Source of the DNA: Deltaproteobacteria bacterium
Lineage (GTDB): Bacteria; Desulfobacterota; Deferrimicrobia; Deferrimicrobiales; Deferrimicrobiaceae
Reading direction: 5' to 3'
DNA: 5,896 nt
Assembly: GCA_003105225.1 (NCBI GenBank)
Contig: PQAK01000221.1
Span: forward strand, 582-6,477
Shown in pieces: positions 1 through 5,805 of the stretch. The notes under the pieces are model-generated. The model saw nothing but the letters and a program-made list of their open reading frames with translations. It was not told the origin of the DNA and made no database searches. Each line of letters opens with the position of its first letter. The first letter of the stretch is position 1. Position numbers and translations under genes: made by a program.

Positions 1-228
1 CTGCCCGACCTGCGCAACTTGGGCAGGCCGGTCGTTTTTGGCCCCTCCCGGAAGGCGTTCATCGGCAAGGCCACGGGGAGGGATGCCGCCGGCCGGGCCT
101 TCGGGACCGCCGCCTCGGTCGCGATTGCGGCATTCCTCGGCGCGGCCGTCTTTCGCGTGCATGACGTGGCGGAGATGAAGGACGCCGTCCGGATGGCGGG
201 CGCCATCCGGGAGGGGGCCGAATGCTGA
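1..228 (+). CDS. folP: Dihydropteroate synthase, C-terminal part (5' end outside window)
   Basis: This is the last 75 codons of a dihydropteroate synthase, the cytoplasmic folate-pathway enzyme that joins 6-hydroxymethyl-dihydropterin pyrophosphate to p-aminobenzoate. The frame is open from base 1, so the gene starts upstream; the family is usually about 270-290 residues. Two C-terminal signatures are visible: LGRPVVFGPSRKAFIG (the SRK loop, whose Lys binds substrate) and, further on, GAAVFRVHDV (the RVHDV motif, whose Arg and His bind the pterin pyrophosphate and phosphate). The spacing between them is normal, with a GT-A-rich helix in between. The TGA stop lies inside the start region of cdaA (7-bp overlap, ATGCTGA), which points to translational coupling. 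No truncation or frameshift is seen. The identification is secure for a fragment; the missing N-terminus cannot be judged. Confidence 0.95.
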   Translation: MPDLRNLGRPVVFGPSRKAFIGKATGRDAAGRAFGTAASVAIAAFLGAAVFRVHDVAEMKDAVRMAGAIREGAEC

Positions 229-992
229 ATTTCCTCCCCGCGATACGGTTCGCGGACGTCCTGGACATCCTGGTCGTCGCCTTCATCATCTACTGGGTCC
301 TCCTGTTCATCCGCGGGACGCGCGCCGTCCAGATGCTCTTCGGCCTGCTCATCCTGATGGTGGTGTACGTCGTCGCCAAGAAGGCCGGGATGGTCACCTT
401 CCAGTGGCTGGTCGGGAACTTCCTCGGCGACCTCATCGTCATCCTCGTGGTGATCTTCCAGAGCGAGATCCGGCGGGGCCTGGCCAAGGTGGGGCAGGCG
501 CGCATCTTCCGAAGGGCCCCGGCGGCGCCGCAGCCCGATTTCATCGACGACCTGGTGCAGTGCACCTTCCGGCTGGCGTCGGACCGGATCGGGGCGATCA
601 TCCTGCTCGAGCGGGAGATGGGCCTGCAGGAATACGTCGAGCACGGGAAGAAGCTCGACGCGATTTTTTCGCACGAGCTGATGGCGTCCATCCTTTCGAC
701 CAAGTCGCCGGTGCACGACGGGGCGGTGGTGATCCGCGACGATCGCGTCGCCGCGGCCGGGGTGATCCTGCCGATCCCCGCCGAATCTTCCGTGGTGAAG
801 CGGCTGGGGACCCGGCACCGGGCGGGATGGGGGGTGTGCGCGGAGACCGATGCAGTTTCCATCGTGGTGTCGGAGGAGACGGGGAACGTCACGGTGTTCC
901 ACGACCGGAAGATGGAAGGGGTCGGCAGCGCGATCGAGATGAAGGACACCCTGTCGAGGATGTTTGCCAAGGGCGGTGGCACGAGTGTTTAA
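222..992 (+). CDS. cdaA: Membrane-bound diadenylate cyclase CdaA (DacA)
   Basis: This 256-residue protein condenses two ATP into cyclic di-AMP, a second messenger tied to osmolyte and potassium balance and cell-wall homeostasis. The N-terminus has three predicted membrane helices (about residues 14-31, 36-52 and 66-80), then the QSEIRRGL junction and a cytoplasmic DAC domain from about residue 105. Catalytic motifs are present: SPVHDGAVVI with DGA at 166-168, LGTRHR at 195-200, and VSEETG at 216-221. The order and length match CdaA-type cyclases (B. subtilis about 273 residues) and not DisA. The ATG follows a strong GGGAGGGGG ribosome binding site (209-217) and overlaps the end of folP by 7 bp. 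Just after RHR the sequence reads AGWGVCAETDA, where CdaA proteins usually have something like AAxGxSEETDA; the core motifs are intact, so activity is still expected. CdaR and GlmM, its usual partners, follow immediately. Confidence 0.95.
   Translation: MLNFLPAIRFADVLDILVVAFIIYWVLLFIRGTRAVQMLFGLLILMVVYVVAKKAGMVTFQWLVGNFLGDLIVILVVIFQSEIRRGLAKVGQARIFRRAPAAPQPDFIDDLVQCTFRLASDRIGAIILLEREMGLQEYVEHGKKLDAIFSHELMASILSTKSPVHDGAVVIRDDRVAAAGVILPIPAESSVVKRLGTRHRAGWGVCAETDAVSIVVSEETGNVTVFHDRKMEGVGSAIEMKDTLSRMFAKGGGTSV
969..979 (+). promoter_or_regulatory. Ribosome binding region favouring the GTG start of cdaR
   Basis: The G-rich run AAGGGCGGTGG lies 5 to 15 nt before the GTG at 985 and inside the end of cdaA. 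It supports that GTG as the cdaR start. Rivals are TTG at 964, preceded by GAGGA at 956-960, and GTG at 976, which falls inside the run itself. The choice is inference. Confidence 0.45.
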
Positions 993-1656
993 GGGGATCG
1001 ACGTCGGCCACTTTTTCCGGGGCGTGTTCCGGAAGAACCTGGGTCTGAAAGCCTTTGCCCTGCTGCTGTCCGTCGCCCTGTGGTGGTTCGTGGCGGGGGA
1101 GAACAAGGTCCAGGTGGGGTTCGTCGTCCCGCTGGAGATCCGGAACGTTCCGCCGGGGCTGACGATCACCAACAAGGTGGAGCGCCAGGTGGAGGTGCGC
1201 CTGGCCGGCCCTCCGTCCCTGCTGGCGGCGCTTCAGACCACCGACATTTCCGCCGCGATCGACCTTGCGAACGCCAAGGCCGGGAGGCAGATGGTCCCCC
1301 TGGATGAACGGTCGATCAAGTCGCCCCCGGGGCTTAAAGTGCAGCATGTATATCCCGGCACGATCGACGTCTACCTGGAGCGGCTCGAGAGCCGGAAGCT
1401 TCCGGTGGTCGTCCGGTTCATCGGCGTGTCGGAGGCCCGGCGCAAGGTGTCGAAGATCGAGATCCTCCCCTCGTCCCTGGAAGTCGAGGCGCTCCCGGAC
1501 GACTTCGCGCGGCTGAAATCGCTTCCCGCCCCCGTGCTGCTTCCCGATACCGGAACGGAGGCCTATACGGAAAACGTGCGGGTGGAATTGCGGGAGGGGC
1601 ATGCTAAAATCGTCGGAAATTCGATCGTCCGCGTGACGGTCCACTTCCGGAAATAG
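985..1656 (+). CDS. cdaR: CdaR/YbbR-domain membrane protein, regulator of CdaA
   Basis: From the GTG at 985 this is a 223-residue protein with one N-terminal membrane anchor (NLGLKAFALLLSVALWWFV, about residues 18-36) and an extracytoplasmic remainder. The anchor style, ending in ALWWFVAGE, is typical of YbbR proteins. Two YbbR-like beta-rich repeats follow, roughly residues 42-131 (containing VPLEIRNVPPGL and VEVRLAGPPSLL) and 138-222 (containing LPVVVRFIG, then IEILPSSLEVEAL, ending IVRVTVHF). In Firmicutes CdaR binds CdaA at the membrane and modulates cyclic di-AMP synthesis; that role is inferred here from position and fold. B. subtilis CdaR has four YbbR domains and is about 480 residues, so this is a short version. 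The start overlaps the cdaA stop by 8 bp (GTGTTTAA), which implies coupled translation. A TTG at 964 would add seven residues (MPRAVAR) and cannot be excluded. Confidence 0.88.
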   Translation: MFKGIDVGHFFRGVFRKNLGLKAFALLLSVALWWFVAGENKVQVGFVVPLEIRNVPPGLTITNKVERQVEVRLAGPPSLLAALQTTDISAAIDLANAKAGRQMVPLDERSIKSPPGLKVQHVYPGTIDVYLERLESRKLPVVVRFIGVSEARRKVSKIEILPSSLEVEALPDDFARLKSLPAPVLLPDTGTEAYTENVRVELREGHAKIVGNSIVRVTVHFRK

Positions 1657-1663
1657 GGGGGAG
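1655..1663 (+). promoter_or_regulatory. Ribosome binding site of glmM
   Basis: AGGGGGGAG begins within the cdaR stop codon and ends two bases before the GTG at 1666. It fixes that GTG as the start, because the encoded protein then begins MRRRLFGTDGVRGVAN, the exact family N-terminus. Confidence 0.6.
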
Positions 1664-1665
1664 AC

Positions 1666-3021
1666 GTGCGCAGGAGGCTGTTCGGGACCGACGGGGTGAG
1701 GGGGGTGGCCAACACCGACCCGATGACCGTGGAAACCGCGCTGGCGCTGGGGCAGGCGGTGGCGCACATCTTCCGGAGCAACGGCGGCCGGCACAAGATC
1801 GTCATCGGGAAGGACACCCGCCTTTCCGGATACATGTTCGAGACCGCGCTGTCGGCCGGGATCTGCGCCATGGGCGGCGACGTCCTGCTCGTGGGGCCGC
1901 TGCCCACTCCCGGGATCGCGTTCCTCACCCATTCCATGCGGGCGGATGCGGGCGTGGTGATCTCCGCGTCCCACAATCCCTACCAGGACAACGGGATCAA
2001 GTTCTTCGGCCGGGACGGCTTCAAGCTGCCCGACGACGTGGAGGAGCGGATCGAGGCGATGATGTACGGGGACCACCTGAAGGAGGCCCGCCCCCCGTCC
2101 CCGCAGATCGGCAAGGCGCACCGGATCGACGACGCCACCGGCCGGTACATCGTGTATCTCAAGAACACCTTCCCGTCGCACCTCTCGCTCGACGGCCTGC
2201 GCATCGTGGTCGATTGCGCGAACGGCGCCGCCTACAAGATCGCCCCCCAGGTGTTCCAGGAGCTGGGGGCCGATGTGATCCCGATCGGGGTCGCTCCGAA
2301 CGGGCTCAACATCAACGACCACTGCGGCTCCCTGTTCCCGGAGGTGGTGTCCGAGATGGTGCAGGAGCATCGGGCGGACATCGGGATCTCGCTGGACGGG
2401 GACGCCGACCGGGTGATCGTCGTCGACCACCGGGGGGACGTGCAGGACGGCGACCGGATCATGGCGATCTGCGCCGAGGAGATGCTGCGGAAGAAGAAGC
2501 TGCGCAGGAACACCGTGGTCGCCACCGTGATGAGCAACATCGGCCTCGAGCTGTTCCTGAAAGATAGGAAGATCAAGCTCGTGCGCAGCCAGGTCGGCGA
2601 CCGGTACGTGGTCGAGGTGATGCGCGCGCGGGGGTACAACTTCGGCGGGGAGCAGTCGGGGCACCTGATCTTCCTCGACCACGCGACGACCGGGGACGGC
2701 GTCCTGGCGGCGCTGCAGCTCCTGGCGGTGATGGTCGAGTCGGGCAAGCCGCTGGCGGACCTGGGCAGGCAGATGGTCGCCTACCCGCAGGTGCTCCTGA
2801 ACCTGAGGCTCAAGCAGCGCGTCCCGCTGGAGGACTTGAAGGGGTTCCAGAGGGCGCTGGCCGAGTTCGAGAAGAAGCTGGGCTCCCGGGGCCGGATCCT
2901 CGTGCGGTACAGCGGCACCGAGCCGGTCCTGCGGATCATGGCCGAAGGCGAAAGCAAAGCGGAGATCGACCGCATCGTCAACGCGCTCGCCGACAAGGCC
3001 CGGGACGAAATAAAAACTTAA
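1666..3021 (+). CDS. glmM: Phosphoglucosamine mutase GlmM
   Basis: This cytoplasmic enzyme interconverts glucosamine 6-phosphate and glucosamine 1-phosphate, feeding UDP-GlcNAc synthesis for peptidoglycan and lipopolysaccharide. At 451 residues it has the usual family length. All four alpha-D-phosphohexomutase signatures are in order: the phosphoserine loop ISASHNP with Ser102 (same number as in E. coli), the Mg-binding DGDADR at 244-249, the sugar-binding GGEQSGH at 327-333, and the phosphate-binding RYSGTEP at 414-420. The N-terminal RLFGTDGVRGVAN and the GGEQSGH loop separate GlmM from the related phosphomannomutases. The start is GTG, 9 nt after the cdaR stop. The gene ends with a tandem TAA TAA. 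Being next to cdaA and cdaR fits the known control in Firmicutes where GlmM binds CdaA and inhibits it; whether that holds in this organism is inference. Confidence 0.98.
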   Translation: MRRRLFGTDGVRGVANTDPMTVETALALGQAVAHIFRSNGGRHKIVIGKDTRLSGYMFETALSAGICAMGGDVLLVGPLPTPGIAFLTHSMRADAGVVISASHNPYQDNGIKFFGRDGFKLPDDVEERIEAMMYGDHLKEARPPSPQIGKAHRIDDATGRYIVYLKNTFPSHLSLDGLRIVVDCANGAAYKIAPQVFQELGADVIPIGVAPNGLNINDHCGSLFPEVVSEMVQEHRADIGISLDGDADRVIVVDHRGDVQDGDRIMAICAEEMLRKKKLRRNTVVATVMSNIGLELFLKDRKIKLVRSQVGDRYVVEVMRARGYNFGGEQSGHLIFLDHATTGDGVLAALQLLAVMVESGKPLADLGRQMVAYPQVLLNLRLKQRVPLEDLKGFQRALAEFEKKLGSRGRILVRYSGTEPVLRIMAEGESKAEIDRIVNALADKARDEIKT

Positions 3022-3045
3022 TAACTTAGGGACGTTCTTAAACTA
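3022..3045 (+). promoter_or_regulatory. AT-rich glmM-pdxJ gap with possible RBS-masking hairpin
   Basis: This 24-nt gap is AT-rich in a GC-rich window. It starts with a second in-frame TAA after the glmM stop. The only ribosome-binding-like run, AGGGA at 3028-3032, sits 13 nt from the pdxJ ATG, which is longer than usual. Bases 3026-3031 can pair with 3036-3041 (four Watson-Crick and two G-U pairs, loop ACGU), which would cover that run. No convincing -35/-10 pair is seen. The hairpin is weak and its role is speculative. Confidence 0.25.
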
Positions 3046-3768
3046 ATGCGACGACTGGGCGTAAACATCGATCACGTGGCGACGCTGCGGCAGGCAAGAG
3101 GCGGGGCGGCGCCGGATCCGGTGACCGCGGCGGGGATCGCGGAGCACAACGGGGCGGACGGGATCACGGTCCACCTGCGGGAGGACCGGCGCCACATCCA
3201 GGACCGGGACCTGGAAATCCTTTCGAAGGTGGTGCAGTCCCGGATCAACATGGAGATGGCCGCAACCGGGGAGATGATCGGCATCGCGTCACGCCTGCGT
3301 CCGTATTCCGCAACACTGGTGCCGGAAAAGCGCAAGGAGCTGACCACCGAGGGCGGGCTGGACGTCCTTGGGCATCGGGAGGCGCTGCATGCCGCAGTTT
3401 CCCGCCTGCACGACGCCGGCATCCTGGTGAGCCTGTTCATCGACCCGGACCTGGCCCAGCTTCGGGCCGCAAGGCAGGTCGGGGCAGAAGCGGTCGAGAT
3501 CCACACGGGGACCTACTGCGAGGCGTTCCGCTCCGGAAAATACGAGGAAGAGCTCGGGAAGATCCGGATCGCGGCGTCCCACGGGAAAAACATCGGGCTT
3601 AAAGTTTTCGCCGGCCACGGTCTCGACGTGCGCAACATCGTCCCCATACTATCCTTAAGGGAAGTCGAGGAGTTCAACATCGGGCACAGCATCATCGCCC
3701 GTGCGGTTTTCATCGGCCTGGGCGCGGCCGTGCGCGAAATGGCGGATCTCATCCACGGGGCCCCCTGA
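3046..3768 (+). CDS. pdxJ: Pyridoxine 5'-phosphate synthase PdxJ
   Basis: PdxJ performs the ring-closing last step of the DXP-dependent vitamin B6 pathway, condensing 1-deoxy-D-xylulose 5-phosphate with 3-amino-2-oxopropyl phosphate to give pyridoxine 5'-phosphate in the cytoplasm. The 240-residue length is normal. Family motifs are complete: LGVNIDHVATLRQARGG at 4-20, ITVHLREDRRHI at 40-51, NMEMAAT at 68-74, VSLFIDPD at 128-135, VEIHTGTY at 150-157, AGHGLD at 189-194 and EFNIGHSIIARAVFIGL at 209-225. The acid-base residues known in E. coli as His45, Glu72 and His193 correspond to His43, Glu70 and His191, a constant shift of two. The ATG is fixed by the family N-terminus although its ribosome binding site is poor. 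Its presence implies the DXP-type route and not the PdxS/PdxT route, and the pdxJ-acpS pair is common in Proteobacteria. Confidence 0.98.
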   Translation: MRRLGVNIDHVATLRQARGGAAPDPVTAAGIAEHNGADGITVHLREDRRHIQDRDLEILSKVVQSRINMEMAATGEMIGIASRLRPYSATLVPEKRKELTTEGGLDVLGHREALHAAVSRLHDAGILVSLFIDPDLAQLRAARQVGAEAVEIHTGTYCEAFRSGKYEEELGKIRIAASHGKNIGLKVFAGHGLDVRNIVPILSLREVEEFNIGHSIIARAVFIGLGAAVREMADLIHGAP

Positions 3769-3775
3769 ACGCGCG

Positions 3776-4168
3776 ATGATCGTAGGGATCGGGGTCGACA
3801 TCGTGGATATCGGGCGGGTGAACGCGATGCTTTCCCGCTACCGGGACCGGTTCCTCGCCCGGGTGTTCACCGATGCGGAAAACCGGTATGCGCAAAGAAG
3901 CGTCAAAACCGCAGAGAGGCTTGCCGGGCGTTTCGCGGTGAAGGAGGCGGTCCTTAAGGCATTCGGCACGGGAAAATCCCACGGGATCCTCTGGAAGGAT
4001 GTCGAAACGGTCCCGGGGGCCATGGGAAAACCTAAAGTCAACCTTTATGGTAATGCAGATAAGTATATGAAAAAACTGAACGCAAACCGGGTGCACGTAT
4101 CGATCACCCACGACGGCGGGAAGGCCATGGCGTTCGTGGTCATCGAGAGGGCGGGGGAAACCGGATGA
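3776..4168 (+). CDS. acpS: Holo-[acyl-carrier-protein] synthase AcpS
   Basis: AcpS moves the 4'-phosphopantetheine group from coenzyme A to a serine of acyl carrier protein, switching on fatty-acid synthesis. The 130-residue protein has the standard AcpS length. It begins MIVGIGVDIVDIGRV, with the Mg-binding Asp8, and carries RFAVKEAVLKAFGTG at 52-66 with the second metal ligand Glu57 (E. coli Asp9 and Glu58). The C-terminal VHVSITHDGGKAMAFVV, with Ser109 and His112, is the third signature. An in-frame ATG at 3701 lies inside pdxJ and would add 25 unrelated residues, so 3776 is preferred. The start is 7 nt after the pdxJ stop with no clear ribosome binding site, suggesting coupling to pdxJ. 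The stop overlaps the nnr start (ATGA). The stretch 4021-4080 is strikingly AT-rich compared with the rest of the operon, although the protein there still reads normally. Confidence 0.96.
   Translation: MIVGIGVDIVDIGRVNAMLSRYRDRFLARVFTDAENRYAQRSVKTAERLAGRFAVKEAVLKAFGTGKSHGILWKDVETVPGAMGKPKVNLYGNADKYMKKLNANRVHVSITHDGGKAMAFVVIERAGETG
4153..4158 (+). promoter_or_regulatory. Ribosome binding site of nnr
   Basis: GGGGGA lies 6 nt before the ATG at 4165, within the 3' end of acpS. It supports this ATG, which overlaps the acpS TGA in an ATGA arrangement. Confidence 0.5.
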
Positions 4169-5766
4169 AAGTAGCCTCTGGGCGCCAGATGGCCGACCTG
4201 GACAAGATCACGATCGAGAAGTACGGCATCCCGGCGCTGCTCCTCATGGAGAACGCCGGGCGCTCCTGCGTGGAGCGGATCCTGCACCTCCTGGAAGACA
4301 AGGTGGGAGCCGCCGAGGAAGCGTCGGTCGCGGTCGTCTGCGGCCGCGGGAACAACGGCGGGGACGGGATGGTGATCGCGCGGCATCTCCACAACCGCGG
4401 GGTCTACGTCGAGGTGTTCCTTCTGGCCGAAGAGGACGACCTCTCCAAGGACGCCAAGGTGCAAAGCGACATCCTGCGGCGGATGGACGTGGAGGTCCGC
4501 GTGATCCGCGACACGGAAGGGGTCGAAGACCTCCGCACGTACCTGGAGGAGGTCCACCTGTGCGTGGACGCCATCCTCGGGACGGGGCTCTCCTCGCCGC
4601 TCACGGGAATCGTCCGCGAGGTGGTCGAGGTCATCAACCTGTCGCTCGCCCCCGTCTACGCGGTCGACATCCCCAGCGGGATCGACGCCACGACGGGCAG
4701 GATCCTGGGAGAGGCGATCCGCGCCGACTACACCGGGTCGTTCGGCCTCCTCAAGCTGGGACAGGTGCTGCTGCCGGGCTCCATCCACTGCGGGGAGACC
4801 GACATCTTCGACATCGGCATCCCCTCGAAGGCGGTGTTCGACGCCGACATCAAGACCGAGGCGCTCGACGAGCGCGTGGTCAAAAGCATGCTCTCCATCC
4901 GGCCGCCCGACTTCCACAAGGGGGACGCGGGACGGGTCTTCATCGTCGGCGGGTCGCCGGGGATGACGGGCGCGCCGTGCCTGGCGGGGCAGGCCGCGCT
5001 GCGGATGGGGGCGGGGCTCATCACCGTCGTGGCGCCGGCCTCGCTGCGCCCGATCGTCGAGTCGAAGCTGATGGAAGTGATGTCGATGGGGGTCGCCGAC
5101 GGAGACACGGGATATTTCCGGAAGGAGAGCATCCCCGAACTGATGGAGAAGGTCACGCGGGCGGACGTGATCGTCATCGGCCCCGGGCTGGGAGCCTATC
5201 CCGGCGTGGGAGAGTTCATCGCCGAGCTGTTCCCCCGGATCAAGGTCCCCTTCATCGTGGACGCCGACGGGCTGAACGCCCTCTCCGGGCAGATCCAGGT
5301 GCTGCGCACGGCGGTCGCCCCCTGCATCCTCACGCCGCACCCGGGGGAGATGTCGCGCCTGACCCGCGAATCGATCGAGGCGATCGAGGCGTCCCGGATC
5401 GGCTCGGCCCAGCACTTCGCCGAGGAGCAGAACGTCACGGTGATCCTCAAGGGCGCCCGGACGATCATCGCCACGCCGAAGGGGGACGTCTTCATCAACA
5501 CGACGGGGAACCCGTACATGGCGTCCGGAGGGATGGGCGACGCGCTCACCGGGATGGTGGCGGCGCTCGCCTCGCAGGGGCTGTCGCCGACCGACGCCGC
5601 GTGCGCCGGGGTGTTCCTCCACGGGATGTCGGCCGACCTGCTCGTGCGCAAGCACCCGATGTCCGCCGTCTCCGCCATCGACGTCATCGAAAACATCCGC
5701 GAGGCCGTCCAGCACACGATGGGCGAACCGCCGATGGGCGGGGACACTCCTCAACGCGATACTTGA
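4165..5766 (+). CDS. nnr: Bifunctional NAD(P)H-hydrate repair enzyme (epimerase NnrE + ADP-dependent dehydratase NnrD)
   Basis: This 533-residue fusion repairs NAD(P)H that has been hydrated by heat or enzymes: the N-terminal half interconverts R- and S-NAD(P)HX, and the C-terminal half dehydrates the S form using ADP in bacteria. The YjeF-N epimerase domain spans about residues 1-230, with MENAG at 28-32, VVCGRGNNGGDG at 57-68, VDAILGTGL at 134-142 and VDIPSGIDATTG at 167-178. The ribokinase-like dehydratase domain spans about 235-520, with HKGDAGRV at 251-258, GPGLG at 339-343, DADGLNAL at 367-374, LTPHPGEMSRL at 389-399, ILKGARTII at 427-435 and SGGMGDALTGM at 454-464, whose Asp459 is the likely catalytic base. 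Length and domain order are the common bacterial form (E. coli Nnr, about 515 residues). The tail after residue 520 is a short variable extension. The start overlaps the acpS stop by 4 bp. No defects are seen. Confidence 0.97.
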   Translation: MKVASGRQMADLDKITIEKYGIPALLLMENAGRSCVERILHLLEDKVGAAEEASVAVVCGRGNNGGDGMVIARHLHNRGVYVEVFLLAEEDDLSKDAKVQSDILRRMDVEVRVIRDTEGVEDLRTYLEEVHLCVDAILGTGLSSPLTGIVREVVEVINLSLAPVYAVDIPSGIDATTGRILGEAIRADYTGSFGLLKLGQVLLPGSIHCGETDIFDIGIPSKAVFDADIKTEALDERVVKSMLSIRPPDFHKGDAGRVFIVGGSPGMTGAPCLAGQAALRMGAGLITVVAPASLRPIVESKLMEVMSMGVADGDTGYFRKESIPELMEKVTRADVIVIGPGLGAYPGVGEFIAELFPRIKVPFIVDADGLNALSGQIQVLRTAVAPCILTPHPGEMSRLTRESIEAIEASRIGSAQHFAEEQNVTVILKGARTIIATPKGDVFINTTGNPYMASGGMGDALTGMVAALASQGLSPTDAACAGVFLHGMSADLLVRKHPMSAVSAIDVIENIREAVQHTMGEPPMGGDTPQRDT

Positions 5767-5781
5767 AAGAGCAAGGCAGGA

Positions 5782-5805
5782 ATGTCCCCGGTGTCGCCTC
5801 GATGA
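5782..5805 (+). other. Possible seven-codon leader ORF before tsaE
   Basis: An ATG at 5782 opens a tiny frame encoding MSPVSPR. It is preceded by AAGGCAGG (5773-5780), a better ribosome binding site than anything directly before the tsaE ATG. Its TGA (5803-5805) overlaps the tsaE ATG (5802-5804) in an ATGA arrangement, so ribosomes ending here could restart on tsaE. There is no evidence that the peptide itself matters, and this could be chance. Confidence 0.3.

Noticed and set aside
404..1048. A 214-codon + strand frame overlapping cdaA
   Set aside because: It is a shifted reading of cdaA with an Arg/Gly-rich composition and no domain; cdaA in the other frame carries all family motifs.
889..2682. 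A 597-codon open frame on the minus strand, antisense to cdaR and glmM
   Set aside because: It is the long stop-free shadow expected in GC-rich coding DNA. The translation is rich in His, Asp, Arg and Pro with no recognisable fold, and glmM on the other strand has complete catalytic motifs.
3016..3045. A promoter in the AT-rich gap before pdxJ
   Set aside because: TTAATA and TAAACT each match only four of six consensus bases, the spacer is 15 bp, and the implied start site would fall inside pdxJ.
3701..3775. Longer acpS starting at an ATG inside pdxJ
   Set aside because: The added residues are a frame-shifted reading of the PdxJ C-terminus, while the family N-terminus begins exactly at 3776 (MIVGIGVDIV).
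5374..5391. Perfect tandem 9-bp repeat (ATCGAGGCG twice) inside nnr
   Set aside because: It encodes IEAIEA in a helix whose length matches the family, so there is no sign of a recent insertion; likely chance in GC-rich codons.
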